Shown one piece after another: positions 29,667 through 43,000 of a stretch of DNA of 48,405 nt. The DNA is from Mesostigma viride (Eukaryota; Streptophyta; Mesostigmatophyceae; Mesostigmatales; Mesostigmataceae), in the NCBI GenBank assembly GCA_009746045.1, contig RPFO01000359.1, positions 1,609,887 to 1,658,291 of the forward strand, read 5' to 3'. Numbering within the stretch: the first letter of the stretch is position 1; each line of letters begins with the position of its first letter. The notes beneath the pieces were generated by a model that did not search any database, had not been told where the DNA came from, and worked only from the letters and a program-made list of their open reading frames with translations. A program made the translations under genes and the position numbers.

Positions 29667-32600
29667 CTACTCAACAGGTCTCTTCTTGGCCAAGTTCGTG
29701 AGCCGTTTCTCGACGTCTGTCGGAATGGTCAAGATGGCCTGGCGATTGTTAGCTGGGTTGACAACAATGGTGTGTTCGAACCCCGCGTCCATGCACAGGT
29801 AGCAATTGACCAAGTTTGGCTGTTCAGCTTGCGCATCGGCGTCCATTTTGAACATCGTCGCCATACCCGGAAATCTGTCCCAGTAGCGCACCCCCACCAC
29901 CCATTGTCCCTTACGGAACAACTCCCTATCGACCTTGCCGTTTCTGTCGGCCACTCGCCTCACGAAAGTAGCGGCCACCTGATAAGGCTCCTGCAAGACT
30001 TCCGCTAGCCAATATGGATGATCTGGATCGTGGGACTCATCACCAGAGTAGGACTCGACGGCAAAAATGTCTCGCAGCTTCAGTCTCCTTCCCATCATCG
30101 TCCTCTCTGCCTGTAGTCTGTTCAGTCGCGTCCCTGCGTGCCCCCCTTGTCCGTTTGGGTTCCTTTGCACTGGCTCCCCCAGTTTGTGGAGCTTCATCCG
30201 AGCACCTCCCACATTCCAGCCGTCCATGTCGGTCCACTCCTTTCGACAATCCCACCACCTTTCCTCGGCGCACGCACCGCCACAATAGCAGGAATACTGG
30301 CGCAGCATTAAGCGCGTCACATTCGACTTGTCCATGCGCCACCAGTGCGCCTTCTTCACTCCTTTGATTTCGCCGCGCCCTGGGCTGTAAGGAAGCACCT
30401 GCGCGTCGAAGACAAGATTTGCACAAGGGAAAGTTGAAGTTACGAGACCATCGAGCTAGTTGTGTTTTATTAAGCACTCCTGATCGCCAGGACTCCAAGA
30501 ACGCCCTAGAAACGACGGCCGGCGTAACTATTCCCTGAACGAGGACTGTACACTTAATTACCTCGGGGAACTCGAAGAAGTTACGCCTGGTCGTTGTGGT
30601 CCCGCCCACCGCCCCCGACGCCAGATTCTCCACCAACTGGGCGGCCGTCTGTTTGTCCTGGTTCTCTTCCCTGATGTGCCACCTCCTCAACATGCACTTC
30701 ACAGTCCCACCAGCTCCATCCACCTCCCCCTTTCCGTGCTGCTCCCCAAAGTAATTCCACTCAAATGACTCCAGGTGCGGATCCTCCGTCAGCAGCCGGG
30801 CCACTTCCGCGATCACATTCCTTGACTTGAACTGCATGGAGCAATTGTCCGACCACCCAATGAAGCGCTTCACCTCTACCCCTTCTGACCGTAGTGTCGC
30901 CAGGATTTTGAGGATAGCAAAACGGAGGGCCCGCCCGTCCCTTTTCATTCCGCCCTGTCCGATGAAGTGAAACTCCCTTCTCACGACCTTTCCCGACGCT
31001 GGATCCAAGTAGCGCACGATCCAGGGCATAAGGACGAATGTGACTGGATGCCAATACTGTGCTTGGAGATTGTGATAGGTGTAAGACTGGTAGTTCTCGG
31101 CGTAATCTGTGTGGCATACAAGGTCCCCCACCCGCATCCTTGAGAGACATTCCTTGGAGGCGTCCGCTTGCCACCACGCGTTGAAGCAATGCTGGATGAA
31201 GTCCGGCCACTTGTCCACAATTGCCTCCTTTAGCTCCGTTGGTGTGGACTTGACGTCGACTTGCGTCAATCGCTGCCCACCAGCCTTTGCGATCTCGTCA
31301 CAGTCGTCCTGCATATGCGCAGTGTGCACATACAGAAAAGACATCAACTTCGACCCACCAATGACCTGTAGAAAGAAAAAAGACAGGACCTCAGGAAAAA
31401 TTGAAAAAGAAACGCCTTGGGGCGCAACCACTCCACTAAAAATTACCTCTGGCCCAAGAACTTCAGGAAACATTGCAAAAGAAACGCCTTGGGGCGCAAC
31501 CACTCCACTAAAAATTACCTCTGGCCCAAGAACCGCACCCGGCGGCACATCCTGCATCTCGTATCTGGTCCATGAAATCAGGTGGTTGGAAGCCTCCTCC
31601 CGTTCGCATAACATGAAGTTCCGAATTCCACACTTGGGAGCCAGGCAAGTGCCCAACACACAAGCCTTACGCCGGATCGAGCAAACCCCCAACTCCTCGC
31701 CCAGGTCATGATCGGGCACCCCTTCCTCGTCGTCCAGCACCCTCCCATGCATGGGCAGATCCTCAAGTTCGCCCTGAAAAGGCTGAACCTGCGGCCGCGA
31801 CGACCCCACAGACGACCTCGAACCTCCCCCCTCCCTCATCCCCTCCACCTCACAAGTAAACTTGTTCACCCACTCTGTCGTGTGAGTGGCTTTGAAAATG
31901 GAACATGTGGGCACGGACGACCCCACGTCGAGCTGGCTACCATGATCGCACGCGTGGCATTCAGGTCCGCACTCGCATCTGGCATGAAAAGTTGCACGAA
32001 ATTTGGCCAACCCCCCAACCATGGACTGCATGGTAGTGTGGTGCTGGCATGCGCACAAGTTCCGCATTTTCCACCGCCCCTTGACGCATGCGGGCATATG
32101 CTTGCAAAAAGTAGTGTATCCCACATGAACTGTGCTCTTCTGATTCGTGCGTAGCATTGACATCCCTGCCTCCGTCTCCAAAATCACCTGATTTCCCCCC
32201 CTCACACCCTCCTCTCCCTCCCCCCCCCCCCCTCCCTACTGTCCATCCGCCGCGGTGGCTTCAACTCCGGATGGCGGGAAATGAACACTTCGTAAATCTT
32301 CGACTTGGAGACAGTATAGTAGCGCGCACCCTCCGAAAACGCTAGTGTATGTTTGTAATCCTTTCTGGTCCATTCACAATGAACATCCTTCATGTTCGGA
32401 GACGCCCGCGTCAAGTTATCATCCCTCCAGCACGCTTGTATCAGGGCAATGACTTCCGTCGGAAGCTCGTCTTTCCTCCTCCTCCTCTCTGGCGCACTCA
32501 TCAAAAGGTCGTCCTCCCCTTCTTCCATTCCATCCCTGTGACCCCGAACAGTTGCGACAAAGCGCCTGTCAATCCCGAACGCGCGCTCCACAATCCTGTC

Positions 32601-33017
32601 CGGGACGCCCTCCATTGCCTTCGTAACAAGTCCACACAAGGCCCACCTAAGCCCACGATCCTTCTCAGATGTTCCCAAGTCGCCAAAAGCCTTCTTGATG
32701 TTATCCCGAAGAGATTCCGCCCAATTTTCAGGAAGCCCGCCGTCACAGTTCTTCCTCTTCTTAATGCCGTTGCTCTCCGCCACCATGGCATTTAGTCTTG
32801 AAGCTGCGCAAGACAGAACCTCCGCGCTCATCTCTGGCGTCCTGTGGTTGTTTGCTTTCACGCGTTCCGCCATGATAGGAAAGATGTCATTGGCAATTTT
32901 GTACCCCTTGTTCTCGATGTACTTGTCGCTCCAGAGACCGCGAAGTGCAGGCTCCCGGTCGTCATTGGACAAGGGACGCGAACCGTCGGAAACGGCCCCC
33001 CGCCCCGATCGCGCCAT
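29667..33017 (-). CDS. putative RNase H-fold transposase-like protein, about 986 aa, four exons
   Basis: Minus-strand exons: 33017-32240, 32165-31519, 31365-30562, 30398-29667 (stop). Introns of 74 (phase 1), 153 and 163 nt (phase 0) join without frame conflict; donors 2 and 3 read GAG|gtaatt and acceptor 2 is ttctttctacag. Order: N-terminal region; ACWRDDNLTRASPNMKDVHC then SKSKIYEVFISRHPELK; a Cys/His-rich part (CACQHH, CECGPECHAC); HTDYAENYQ (Asp562); GWSDNCSMQFKSRN (Asp648); FGEQHGKGEVDGAGGTVK (Glu689/Asp691); and a C-terminal CYCGGAC...DC cluster. I know this order (D(F/Y)AENY, SDG...QYKN, HGK..CDG.GG.VK) from uncharacterised invertebrate proteins. The spaced acids suggest a DDE/RNase H core, so DNA transposition or domestication is inferred. 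The ATG at 33017 is the first in frame. The first junction has a rival explanation: a 1-2 base error in the 13-C run at 32220-32232. Confidence 0.75.
31375..31518 (-). repeat. 72-bp tandem duplication spanning the donor of intron 2
   Basis: Two copies of gtaatttttagtggagtggt...ggccagag lie in the intron, giving two identical donors (intron 31366-31518 or 31366-31446). Both leave the frame intact: use of the inner donor adds 24 residues. Confidence 0.85.
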
Positions 33018-33160
33018 CAGACTTTGGTCAGACGGCAGCTGATTTTTTTCGCCTCTTAATCCCGCGGCACCGAAAGCCCTGAGGATGAGTAATGATAAAT
33101 AATCACCATTAAAGACACGACGAAAACGATGGGCATCAAACAAGAACGACAAGCGTCATT

Positions 33161-33720
33161 AATAACGCCGGCCGGCGCAACTGGATACATGTAAACCATA
33201 CAAAAGTGATTTTATGAAACACATACAGTTTGTCATTAATAACGACGGCCGGCGTAACTCGGGCGCAATTAAAAACCATTAAGAAGCAACTCAGGATATG
33301 CAGGCAGAAATCCTTCAGGTGTAAAAAAGATGTACAAACACACTTTTGGTAATGGGGCCTGATTGCGCAACTGCAAGATACCATTGGAAACGCCGGCCGG
33401 CGCAACTGGATGCATGTACATAAACCATACAAAAGTGATTTGCACAAAACCCCTACAATTTGTCATGAGTAACGACGGCCGGCGTAACTCGGTTGCATTT
33501 GAAAACCACAAAGAAGCAACTCAGGTAGTGAAGGCGGAAATCCCAGAGGTGATAAAATGTTTACCAACACAAAATGTTGATAAGCGTGCAAGCTTTTGCA
33601 AGTGCGCGCAAGATACCATTGGAAACGCCGGCCGGCGCAACTGGAACACCAAAACAAAAAACTTGATTTGCACGAAACCCATTCAGTTCGTCATGGATAA
33701 CGACGGCCGGCGCAACTTCA
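33161..33720. repeat. about 230-bp tandem repeat with GCCGGC cores, upstream of the transposase-like gene
   Basis: Two alternating motifs, aacgccggccggcgcaactgga (33165, 33389, 33625) and taacgacggccggcgtaact (33240, 33470, 33698), are spaced about 75 and 150 bp. They are linked by shared text (accatacaaaagtgattt, tttgtcat.a.taac, accattggaaac). The second motif also occurs at 30511-30528, within intron 3 of the gene. Confidence 0.85.
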
Positions 33721-34019
33721 TGGCACTCACCACTTTCACCAAATGCCATGTCGCCATTATATTGAGGAAAGCGAAGTATGCCCACTTGAAGCTGTGGTCT
33801 GCAGAACATTGACACAAAATATGCATGGTATTTCAAGCAATGAATGCTATGTGTCAGGCATCAATGTCTTTATTGTATCCAAATGTGGTTAGGACGGAGG
33901 TTTACATTGGTTGCTATTTTAAGACAATGGCGTATAACCAAACATTGCACACACTCAAGAGTGTACTTATGCTGAACTGGAAAGGAACATTAAACCCCAA
34001 TAAGGTAGATATTTTTCTT
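33721..34019. other. no gene seen
   Basis: Unassigned sequence between the GCCGGC repeats and an AT tract. The open frame at 33825-34121 is low-complexity and has no domain. Confidence 0.4.
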
Positions 34020-34178
34020 TTACATTTTAATTTTTTATATACTACTTTATATAATATTATATTATATTATATTATATTATGCTATATTATGTTATATGAA
34101 ATAACATTAAAATTAACATAAAATTAAAATTATATATTAATTATAGTATATTATATAATTTATATTATATATTATATT
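34020..34178. repeat. AT-rich (TATAT/ATTAT)n tract
   Basis: Runs of attatattatattatatt and related units of almost pure A+T. Confidence 0.9.
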
Positions 34179-34439
34179 CACGATGCTCTGTGTATTAATG
34201 ACATATCAGACACACCTACATCACATCGCCTTGATGTTTCCGTTGTATGGGTCCGGTCGGGCGTTGGTAGCTGGTCGACAACAATTCTACATTTCCTAAA
34301 AAAAAATGCGACCGTGCCTACATTCGAAGGCGCGCTGTGGCTGACCTGAACTATCGGTGAACACCTCGGCGTCACTTGACCGGCCTAGGTTGACATTTCG
34401 GCAGAGTAACGCTGCTTAAAGGATCCTTGCGTAGTTCGC

Positions 34440-34530
34440 GCGATTTGGCTCTTTATATATGTTTTTGGAGACGACGAGCAAGCATCCGATTGGTCAGCCA
34501 ATTCCTGTCCAGTCCTCGGACAGTGTCCAA
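34440..34530 (-). promoter_or_regulatory. possible minus-strand promoter: TATATAAA with CCAAT palindrome
   Basis: The minus strand has CATATATAAAGAGCC near 34460 and, 30-60 bp upstream, ATTGGCTGACCAAT plus a further ATTGG. It could drive the minus-strand transposase-like gene 1.4 kb away or an unseen first exon. Composition alone could also explain it. Confidence 0.25.
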
Positions 34531-34929
34531 TCCGGTGCTTGGGATCCAGAAAACGTGCTCGAGCCTGGCCACTCTGTCGCGGGCGCCGCGCTAGTGGCGT
34601 CGCGCCCAAACCTGACCAGGCCATAGGAAAGGGCGGGGGCGAATGCAAGAATTATTGTTATATCCTGACCTGTCCTGGGGAAGGTCCGGGGCGAATGCAA
34701 GAATTAATATACCTGCGTATGCAACCAACACGGCCGATCCACATACATAATCCGACTGAGCTGGACGGTACGGACCAAATTTCGGTGCAAATTGAGGCCC
34801 AAAAGCTATGTCGGCATGGTGCGCGCACCCCTTGCGGTAGGGGCCATGGCGACTGCCTTTAGACGAAACGTGACAAATCTGGCACGCGGAAAGCAGAAAT
34901 GCTCGATTGTTGGAGAAAATTAGTTACTG

Positions 34930-35410
34930 ATTCTAATTTATGGCGGGATGGTTGCGATCTATAATGTCGCGGGCTTTTTTTCTTTGCCATCGGCAGGGGG
35001 GGTCCGGCCTGAATTTCTGTCGGGATGAATAAAGTATATTGGATGCCTGCCGGGTTGATTGTCGATTGTTGCCAGTTTTGATGGTCGTAAGGAAAGCTAG
35101 TTTAATGATGTTTCTAAAGCCGTAAAAATTCCCGCTGCTATCTTTACCTTTCCCGTCATTTTGCGGTAAGATAACATTAGCCCTGCGCGATGCGTACTGC
35201 CCAACCACTCCATGAAAGGGTGGACTTTCTTGTGCGCCTGGGCACGAATAAATGCCCGTTATGGTACGTTCTTGTGTTAAACGTCTTAAGCTTGCGTTTT
35301 CCTGCTTTCTTACCTCGTTGAGCGTAAGCTTTTTGCCTTCTTTCCGGCCAGATGCAGCCAGAAAGTTGCGGGTCCTGGCGCTGCATCGCTGGATTCCTGG
35401 GTGTCTTTTA
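34930..35410 (-). CDS. unrecognised gene-like fragment, paralogue of 23003-23680
   Basis: The minus strand starts MQRQDPQLSGCIWPERRQKA (ATG 35386) and stays open for 69 codons to a stop at 35177. A second frame (35208-34933) begins VGQYASRRANVILPQNDGKG and may be joined by splicing. Shared blocks with the 23.4-kb copy: AGGAATC, MQ.Q, PERRQKA, cgtaccat and gcacaa.aa. No domain recognised. Confidence 0.35.
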
Positions 35411-36033
35411 GCTAGTTAATCGTCTGTGACGTGGCTGGCTTTCTGCAGCGCGTGGCCCGCAACCTGTCGGGAAGGTGTAATGCTTTTATTTCCATGCTTC
35501 TCTGAAATTTCTTTTGCTTTATAGACAGTTGTGTTCGAGGAAATTCACGCGGTCTTCCTAAGCAGCGGCATCATTTTCCCCAGACACTGACGAGCTGGCA
35601 CCTGTCTCCTAAAGAGAGCGGCTCGTGCTTGTTAGAAAGGAGGCAGTGTGCATTTTGCGGGACACAATGCTTTGGTGGCACATGCGTCAGGTAGGCTGTT
35701 CCAATGGTCTCTTCACCTTTCCCACTGAGTAAATGTTAGCATTTGTCATGCTAACCAGAGCAGCTAGCCACAGGTTGGCTGGATAAAAAGTCAGCTTATT
35801 TTCTCTTTATATACTGCGTGTGTGGTCCTCCACGTGTCCGGCTTGTTGGGCATTTTGGAAGAGGGTTTATAATGTGTTGTTGGGTGGAACAACTTGGTTG
35901 TTGGCACAAAATCACACATTATTAGCCTGAGATAGGCATGACATATGCTGCTCAGGCGTGTCGTCCTACCAGCCTTGTTGTTAAGGGTAGACTCACAAGG
36001 CTGGCTGTGCCGATGGAGGGGTGGGGCGTGCTA

Positions 36034-36798
36034 GCCCCCCCCACACCCACGCATGCATGCTAGCCCACCCCCACACCCACGCATGCATGCTAGCCCCGGC
36101 CCCGGCCCCCCCACACCCACGCATGCATGCTAGCCCCCCCCACACCCACGCATGCATGCTAGCCCACACTCACACCCACGCATGCATGCTAGCCCACCCC
36201 CACACCCACGCATGCATGCTAGCCCCCCCACACACCCACGCATGCATGCCAGCCCCCCCACACACCCACGCATGCATGACCGCCCCCCCCACACCCACGC
36301 ATGCATGCTAGCCCACCCCCACACCCACGCATGCATGCTAGCCCCCCCACACACCCACGCATGGATGCCAGCCCCCACACACACCCACGCATGCATGACA
36401 GCCCCCCCACACACCCACGCATGCATGCTAGCCCCCCACACACACCCACGCATGCATGCCAGCCCCCATACACACCCACGCATGCATGCCAGCCCCCCCC
36501 CACACTTACGCATGCATGCTAGCCCCCCACACACACCCACGCATGCATGCCAGCCCCCCCCACACCCACGCATGCATGCCAGCCCCCCCCACACTTACGC
36601 ATGCATGCTAGCCCCCCACACACACCCACGCATGCATGCCAGCCCCCCCCACACCCACGCATGCAGGCTAGCCCAACCCCACACCCACGCATGCATGCCA
36701 GCCCACCCCCACACCCACACGTGCATGCCAGCCCACCCCCACACCCACGCATGCATGCCAGCCCACCCCCACACCCACGCGTGCATGCCAGCCCACCC
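36034..36798 (+). repeat. 30-bp minisatellite, left arm
   Basis: About 26 units of ccacgcatgcatgctagcccccccacac with variable C-runs and variants (catgccagcc, catgacagcc, cttacgcatg). Each unit contains the palindrome gcatgcatgc. HPRMHASPP and HACVGVCGG frames are repeat translations. Confidence 0.95.
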
Positions 36799-37067
36799 CT
36801 AGCTTGAGCGTGCTTGTAAAGTTTTTGCATGGTTTATTAAAATGAGTGGAATATGTATTTATTGCATTAAATGTTAATTTTATTGATCATGAATGAAAAT
36901 GGTCAACATTGCCGAAGTGCCCCTAAATTGCTCAATATTGTGTGCTCAAGAATTCAATGAGGATTGTCATCATGGAAACCCGCACAAATTCACGATTCCG
37001 GGCATGCATGTGAAAGTATCAAGAACAATTTTCAATTAAGAATGGTATCTCATTGTTCCATGAATCA

Positions 37068-40000
37068 ATATGACTCCATGTACGTAGACAAGCCATGATG
37101 ACCCCATGGGAGCCTGAATCCTCATCATTAAATACATAAATGCCACCCATGTACGTAGACGGGCCATGATGACACCAATGGAGCCTGAATCCTCATCATT
37201 AATTACATAAATGCCAACCATGTACATACACGGGCAATGATGACACCATGGGAGCCTGAATCCTCATCATTAATTACATAAATGCCAACCATGTACGTAG
37301 GCCAGCCATGATGACACTGTGGGAGCCTGAATCCTCATCATTAATTTCATACATGCCAACAACACGTAGACGGGCCATAATGACACCACGGGAGCCTGAA
37401 TCCTGATCATTTTTTTTTCTTTGACATCCATGTACGTAGGCCAGCCATGATGACACCATGGGAGCCTGAATCCTCATCATTTTTTTTCTGAGACATCCAT
37501 GTACGTAGGCCAGCCATGATGACACCATGGGAGCCTGAATCCTCATCATTTTTTTTCTGAGACATCCATGTACGTAGGCCAGCCATGATGACACCATGGG
37601 AGCCTGAATCCTCATCATTAAATACATACATGCCATCCATGTACGTAGACAGGCCATGACATCTGACACCATGGGAGCCTGAATCCTCATCATTTACTAT
37701 TCCTTGACATCCATGTACGTAGACGGGCCATGATGACACCATGGGAGCCTGAATCCTCTTCATTTTTTTTTCTTTGACATCCATGTACATACGTAGGCCA
37801 GCCATGATGACACCAATGGAGCCTGAATCCTCATCATTAATTACATACATAAATGCCATGATCATCAATGACCCCATGGGAGCCTGAATCCTCATCATTA
37901 AATACATAAATGCCACGGTCCATGTACGTAGACGGGCCATGATGACACCAATGGAGCCTGAATCCTCATCATTAATTACATAAATGCCAACCATGTACAT
38001 ACACGGGCAATGATGACACCATGGGAGCCTGAATCCTCATCATTAATTACATAAATGCCAACCATGTACGTAGGCCAGCCATGATGACACTATGGGAGCC
38101 TGAATCCTCATCATTCATTTCATACATGCCAACAACACGTAGACGGGCCATAATGACACCACGGGAGCCTGAATCCTCATCATTTTTTTTTCTTTGACAT
38201 CCATGTACGTAGGCCAGCCATGATGACACCATGGGAGCCTGAATCCTCATCATTTTTTCTGAGACATCCATGTACGTAGGCCAGCCATGATGACACCATG
38301 GGAGCCTGAATCCTCATCATTAAATACATACATGCCATCCATGTACGTAGACAGGCCATGATGACACCATGGGAGCCTGAATCCTCATCATTTATTTTGA
38401 CATCCATGTACGTAGGGCCATGATGACACCATGGGAGCCTGAATCCTCATCATTTTTTTTCTTTGACATCCATGTACGTAGGCCAGCCATGATGACACCA
38501 ATGGAGCCTGAATCCTCATCATTAATTACATACATGCCATCCATGTACGTAGACAGCCATGATGACACCATGGGAGCCTGAATCCTCATCATTTTACATA
38601 CTTGACATCCATGTACGTAGACGGGCCATGATGACACCATGGGAGCCTGAATCCTCATCATTTTTTCTTGACATCCATGTACGTAGGCCAGCCATGATGA
38701 CACCATGGAGCCTGAATCCTCATCATTAATTACATAAATGCCAACCATGTACGTAGACAGCCATGATGACACCATGGAGCCTGAATCCTCATCATTAATT
38801 ACATAAATGCCAACCATGTACATACACGGGCAATGATGACACCATGGGAGCCTGAATCCTCATCATTTTTTCTTGACATCCATGTACGTAGGCCAGCCAT
38901 GATGACACCATGGAGCCTGAATCCTCATCATTAATTACATAAATGCCATCCATGTACGTAGACAAGCCATGATGACACCATGGGAGCCTGAATCCTCATC
39001 ATTAATTACATAATGCCATCCATGTACGTAGACAGCCATGATGACACCATGGGAGCCTGAATCCTCATCATTAATTACATACATGCCATCCATGTACGTA
39101 GACAGCCATGATGACACCATGGGAGCCTGAATCCTCATCATTTACTATTCCTTGACATCCATGTACGTAGGCCAGCCATGATGACACCATGGGAGCCTGA
39201 ATCCTCATCATTAATTACATAAATGCCATCCATGTACGTAGACAGCCATGATGACACCATGGGAGCCTGAATCCTCATCATTTACTATTCCTTGACATCC
39301 ATGTACGTAGGCCAGCCATGATGACACCATGGGAGCCTGAATCCTCCTCATTAATTACATAAATGCCAACCATGTACGTAGACAAGCCATGATGACACCA
39401 TGGGAGCCTGAATCCTCATCATTTTATTCCTTGACATCCATGTACGTAGACGGGCCATGATGACACCATGGGAGCCTGAATCCTCATCATTTACTATTCC
39501 TTGACATCCATGTACGTAGGCCAGCCATGATGACACCATGGGAGCCTGAATCCTCATCATTAATTACATAAATGCCAACCATGTACGTAGACAAGCCATG
39601 ATGACACCATGGGAGCCTGAATCCTCATCATTTACTATTCCTTGACATCCATGTACGTAGGCCAGCCATGATGACACCATGGGAGCCTGAATCCTCATCA
39701 TTAATTACATAAATGCCAACCATGTACGTAGACAAGCCATGATGACACCATGGGAGCCTGAATCCTCATCATTAATTACATAAATGCCATCCATGTACGT
39801 AGACGGGCCATGATGACACCATGGGAGCCTGAATCCTCATCATTAATTACATAAATGCCAACCATGTACGTAGCCAGCCATGATGACACCATGGGAGCCT
39901 GAATCCTCATCATTAATTACATAATGCCATCCATGTACGTAGACGGGCCATGATGACACCATGGGAGCCTGAATCCTCATCATTAATTACATAAATGCCA

Positions 40001-43000
40001 TCCATGTACGTAGGCCAGCCATGAGACACCATGGGAGCCTGAATCCTCATCATTAATTACATAATGCCAACCATGTACGTAGACAAGCCATGATGACACC
40101 ATGGGAGCCTGAATCCTCATCATTAATTTATGACATCCATGTACGTAGGCCAGCCATGATGACACCATGGGAGCCTGAATCCTCATCATTAATTACATGA
40201 CATCCATGTACGTAGGCCAGCCATGATGACACCATGGGAGCCTGAATCCTCTCATTAATTACATACATGCCATCCATGTACGTACAGCCATGATGACACC
40301 ATGGGAGCCTGAATCCTCATCATTTACTATTCCTTGACATCCATGTACGTAGGCCAGCCATGATGACACCATGGGAGCCTGAATCCTCATCATTAATTAC
40401 ATAATGCCATCCATGTACGTAGACAGGCCATGATGACACCATGGGAGCCTGAATCCTCATCATTTACTATTCCTTGACATCCATGTACGTAGACGGGCCA
40501 TGATGACACCATGGGAGCCTGAATCCTCATCATTTTTTTCTTGACATCCATGTACATACGTAGGCCAGCCATGATGACACCATGGGAGCCTGAATCCTCA
40601 TCATTAATTACATACATAAATGCCATGACATCAATGACACCATGGGAGCCTGAATCCTCATCATTAATACATAAATGCCATCCATGTACGTAGACGGGCC
40701 ATGATGACACCATGGGAGCCTGAATCCTCATCATTAATTACATAAATGCCAACCATGTACGTACGGGCCATGATGACACCATGGGAGCCTGAATCCTCAT
40801 CATTAATTACATAAATGCCAACCATGTACGTAGGCCAGCCATGATGACACCATGGGAGCCTGAATCCTCATCATTAATTCATACATGCCAACAACACGTA
40901 GACGGGCCATGATGACACCATGGGAGCCTGAATCCTCATCATTTTTTCTTGACATCCATGTACGTAGGCCAGCCATGATGACACCATGGGAGCCTGAATC
41001 CTCATCATTTTTTTCTGACATCCATGTACGTAGGCCAGCCATGATGACACCATGGGAGCCTGAATCCTCATCATTAATACATACATGCCATCCATGTACG
41101 TAGACAGGCCATGATGACACCATGGGAGCCTGAATCCTCATCATTTACTATTCCTTGACATCCATGTACGTAGACGGGCCATGATGACACCATGGGAGCC
41201 TGAATCCTCATCATTTTTTCTTGACATCCATGTACATACGTAGGCCAGCCATGATGACACCATGGAGCCTGAATCCTCATCATTAATTACATACATGCCA
41301 TCCATGTACGTAGACAGGCCATGATGACACCATGGGAGCCTGAATCCTCATCATTTACTATTCCTTGACATCCATGTACGTAGACGGGCCATGATGACAC
41401 CATGGGAGCCTGAATCCTCATCATTTTTTTCTTTGACATCCATGTACATACGTAGGCCAGCCATGATGACACCATGGAGCCTGAATCCTCATCATTAATT
41501 ACATACATAAATGCCAACCATGTACATACACGGGCCATGATGACACCATGGAGCCTGAATCCTCATCATTAATTACATAAATGCCAACCATGTACATACA
41601 CGGGCAATGATGACACCATGGGAGCCTGAATCCTCATCATTTTTTTCTTTGACATCCATGTACATACGTAGGCCAGCCATGATGACACCATGGAGCCTGA
41701 ATCCTCATCATTAATTACATACATGCCATCCATGTACGTAGACAAGCCATGATGACACCATGGGAGCCTGAATCCTCATCATTAATTACATACATGCCAT
41801 CCATGTACGTAGACAGGCCATGATGACACCATGGGAGCCTGAATCCTCATCATTTACTATTCCTTGACATCCATGTACGTAGGCCAGCCATGAGACACCA
41901 TGGGAGCCTGAATCCTCCTCATTAATTACATAAATGCCAACCATGTACGTAGACAAGCCATGATGACCCCATGGGAGCCTGAATCCTCATCATTAATTAC
42001 ATAAATGCCATCCATGTACGTAGACGGGCCATGATGACACCATGGGAGCCTGAATCCTCCTCATTAATTACATAAATGCCAACCATGTACGTAGACAAGC
42101 CATGATGACACCATGGGAGCCTGAATCCTCATCATTTACTATTCCTTGACATCCATGTACGTAGGCCAGCCATGATGACACCAATGGAGCCTGAATCCTC
42201 CTCGTTAATTACATAAATGCCAACCATGTACGTAGACAAGCCATGATGACCCATGGGAGCCTGAATCCTCATCATTTACTATTCCTTGACATCCATGTAC
42301 GTAGACGGGCCATGATGACACCATGGGAGCCTGAATCCTCATCATTTACTATTCCTTGACATCCATGTACGTAGGCCAGCCATGATGACACCAATGGAGC
42401 CTGAATCCTCATCATTAATTACATACATAAATGCCATGATCATCAATGACCCATGGGAGCCTGAATCCTCATCATTAAATACATAAATGCCACGGTCCAT
42501 GTACGTAGACGGGCCATGATGACACCAATGGAGCCTGAATCCTCATCATTAATTACATAAATGCCAACCATGTACATACACGGGCAATGATGACACCATG
42601 GGAGCCTGAATCCTCATCATTAATTACATAAATGCCAACCATGTACGTAGGCCAGCCATGATGACACCATGGGAGCCTGAATCCTCATCATTAATTTCAT
42701 ACATGCCAACAACACGTAGACGGGCCATAATGACACCACGGGAGCCTGAATCCTCATCATTTTTTTTTCTTTGACATCCATGTACGTAGGCCAGCCATGA
42801 TGACACCATGGGAGCCTGAATCCTCATCATTTTTTTTCTGAGACATCCATGTACGTAGGCCAGCCATGATGACACCATGGGAGCCTGAATCCTCATCATT
42901 AAATACATACATGCCATCCATGTACGTAGACAGGCCATGATGACACCATGGGAGCCTGAATCCTCATCATTTACTATTCCTTGACATCCATGTACGTAGA

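Noticed and set aside
32202-32236. Frameshift in the transposase-like gene at the 13-C run
   Set aside because: A 74-nt intron (32166-32239, phase 1) joins the frames exactly and matches the other introns in scale; the homopolymer error remains a backup explanation.
36021-36830. HPRMHASPP / HACVGVCGG proteins, also on the right arm
   Set aside because: Translations of the 30-bp minisatellite, open on both strands.
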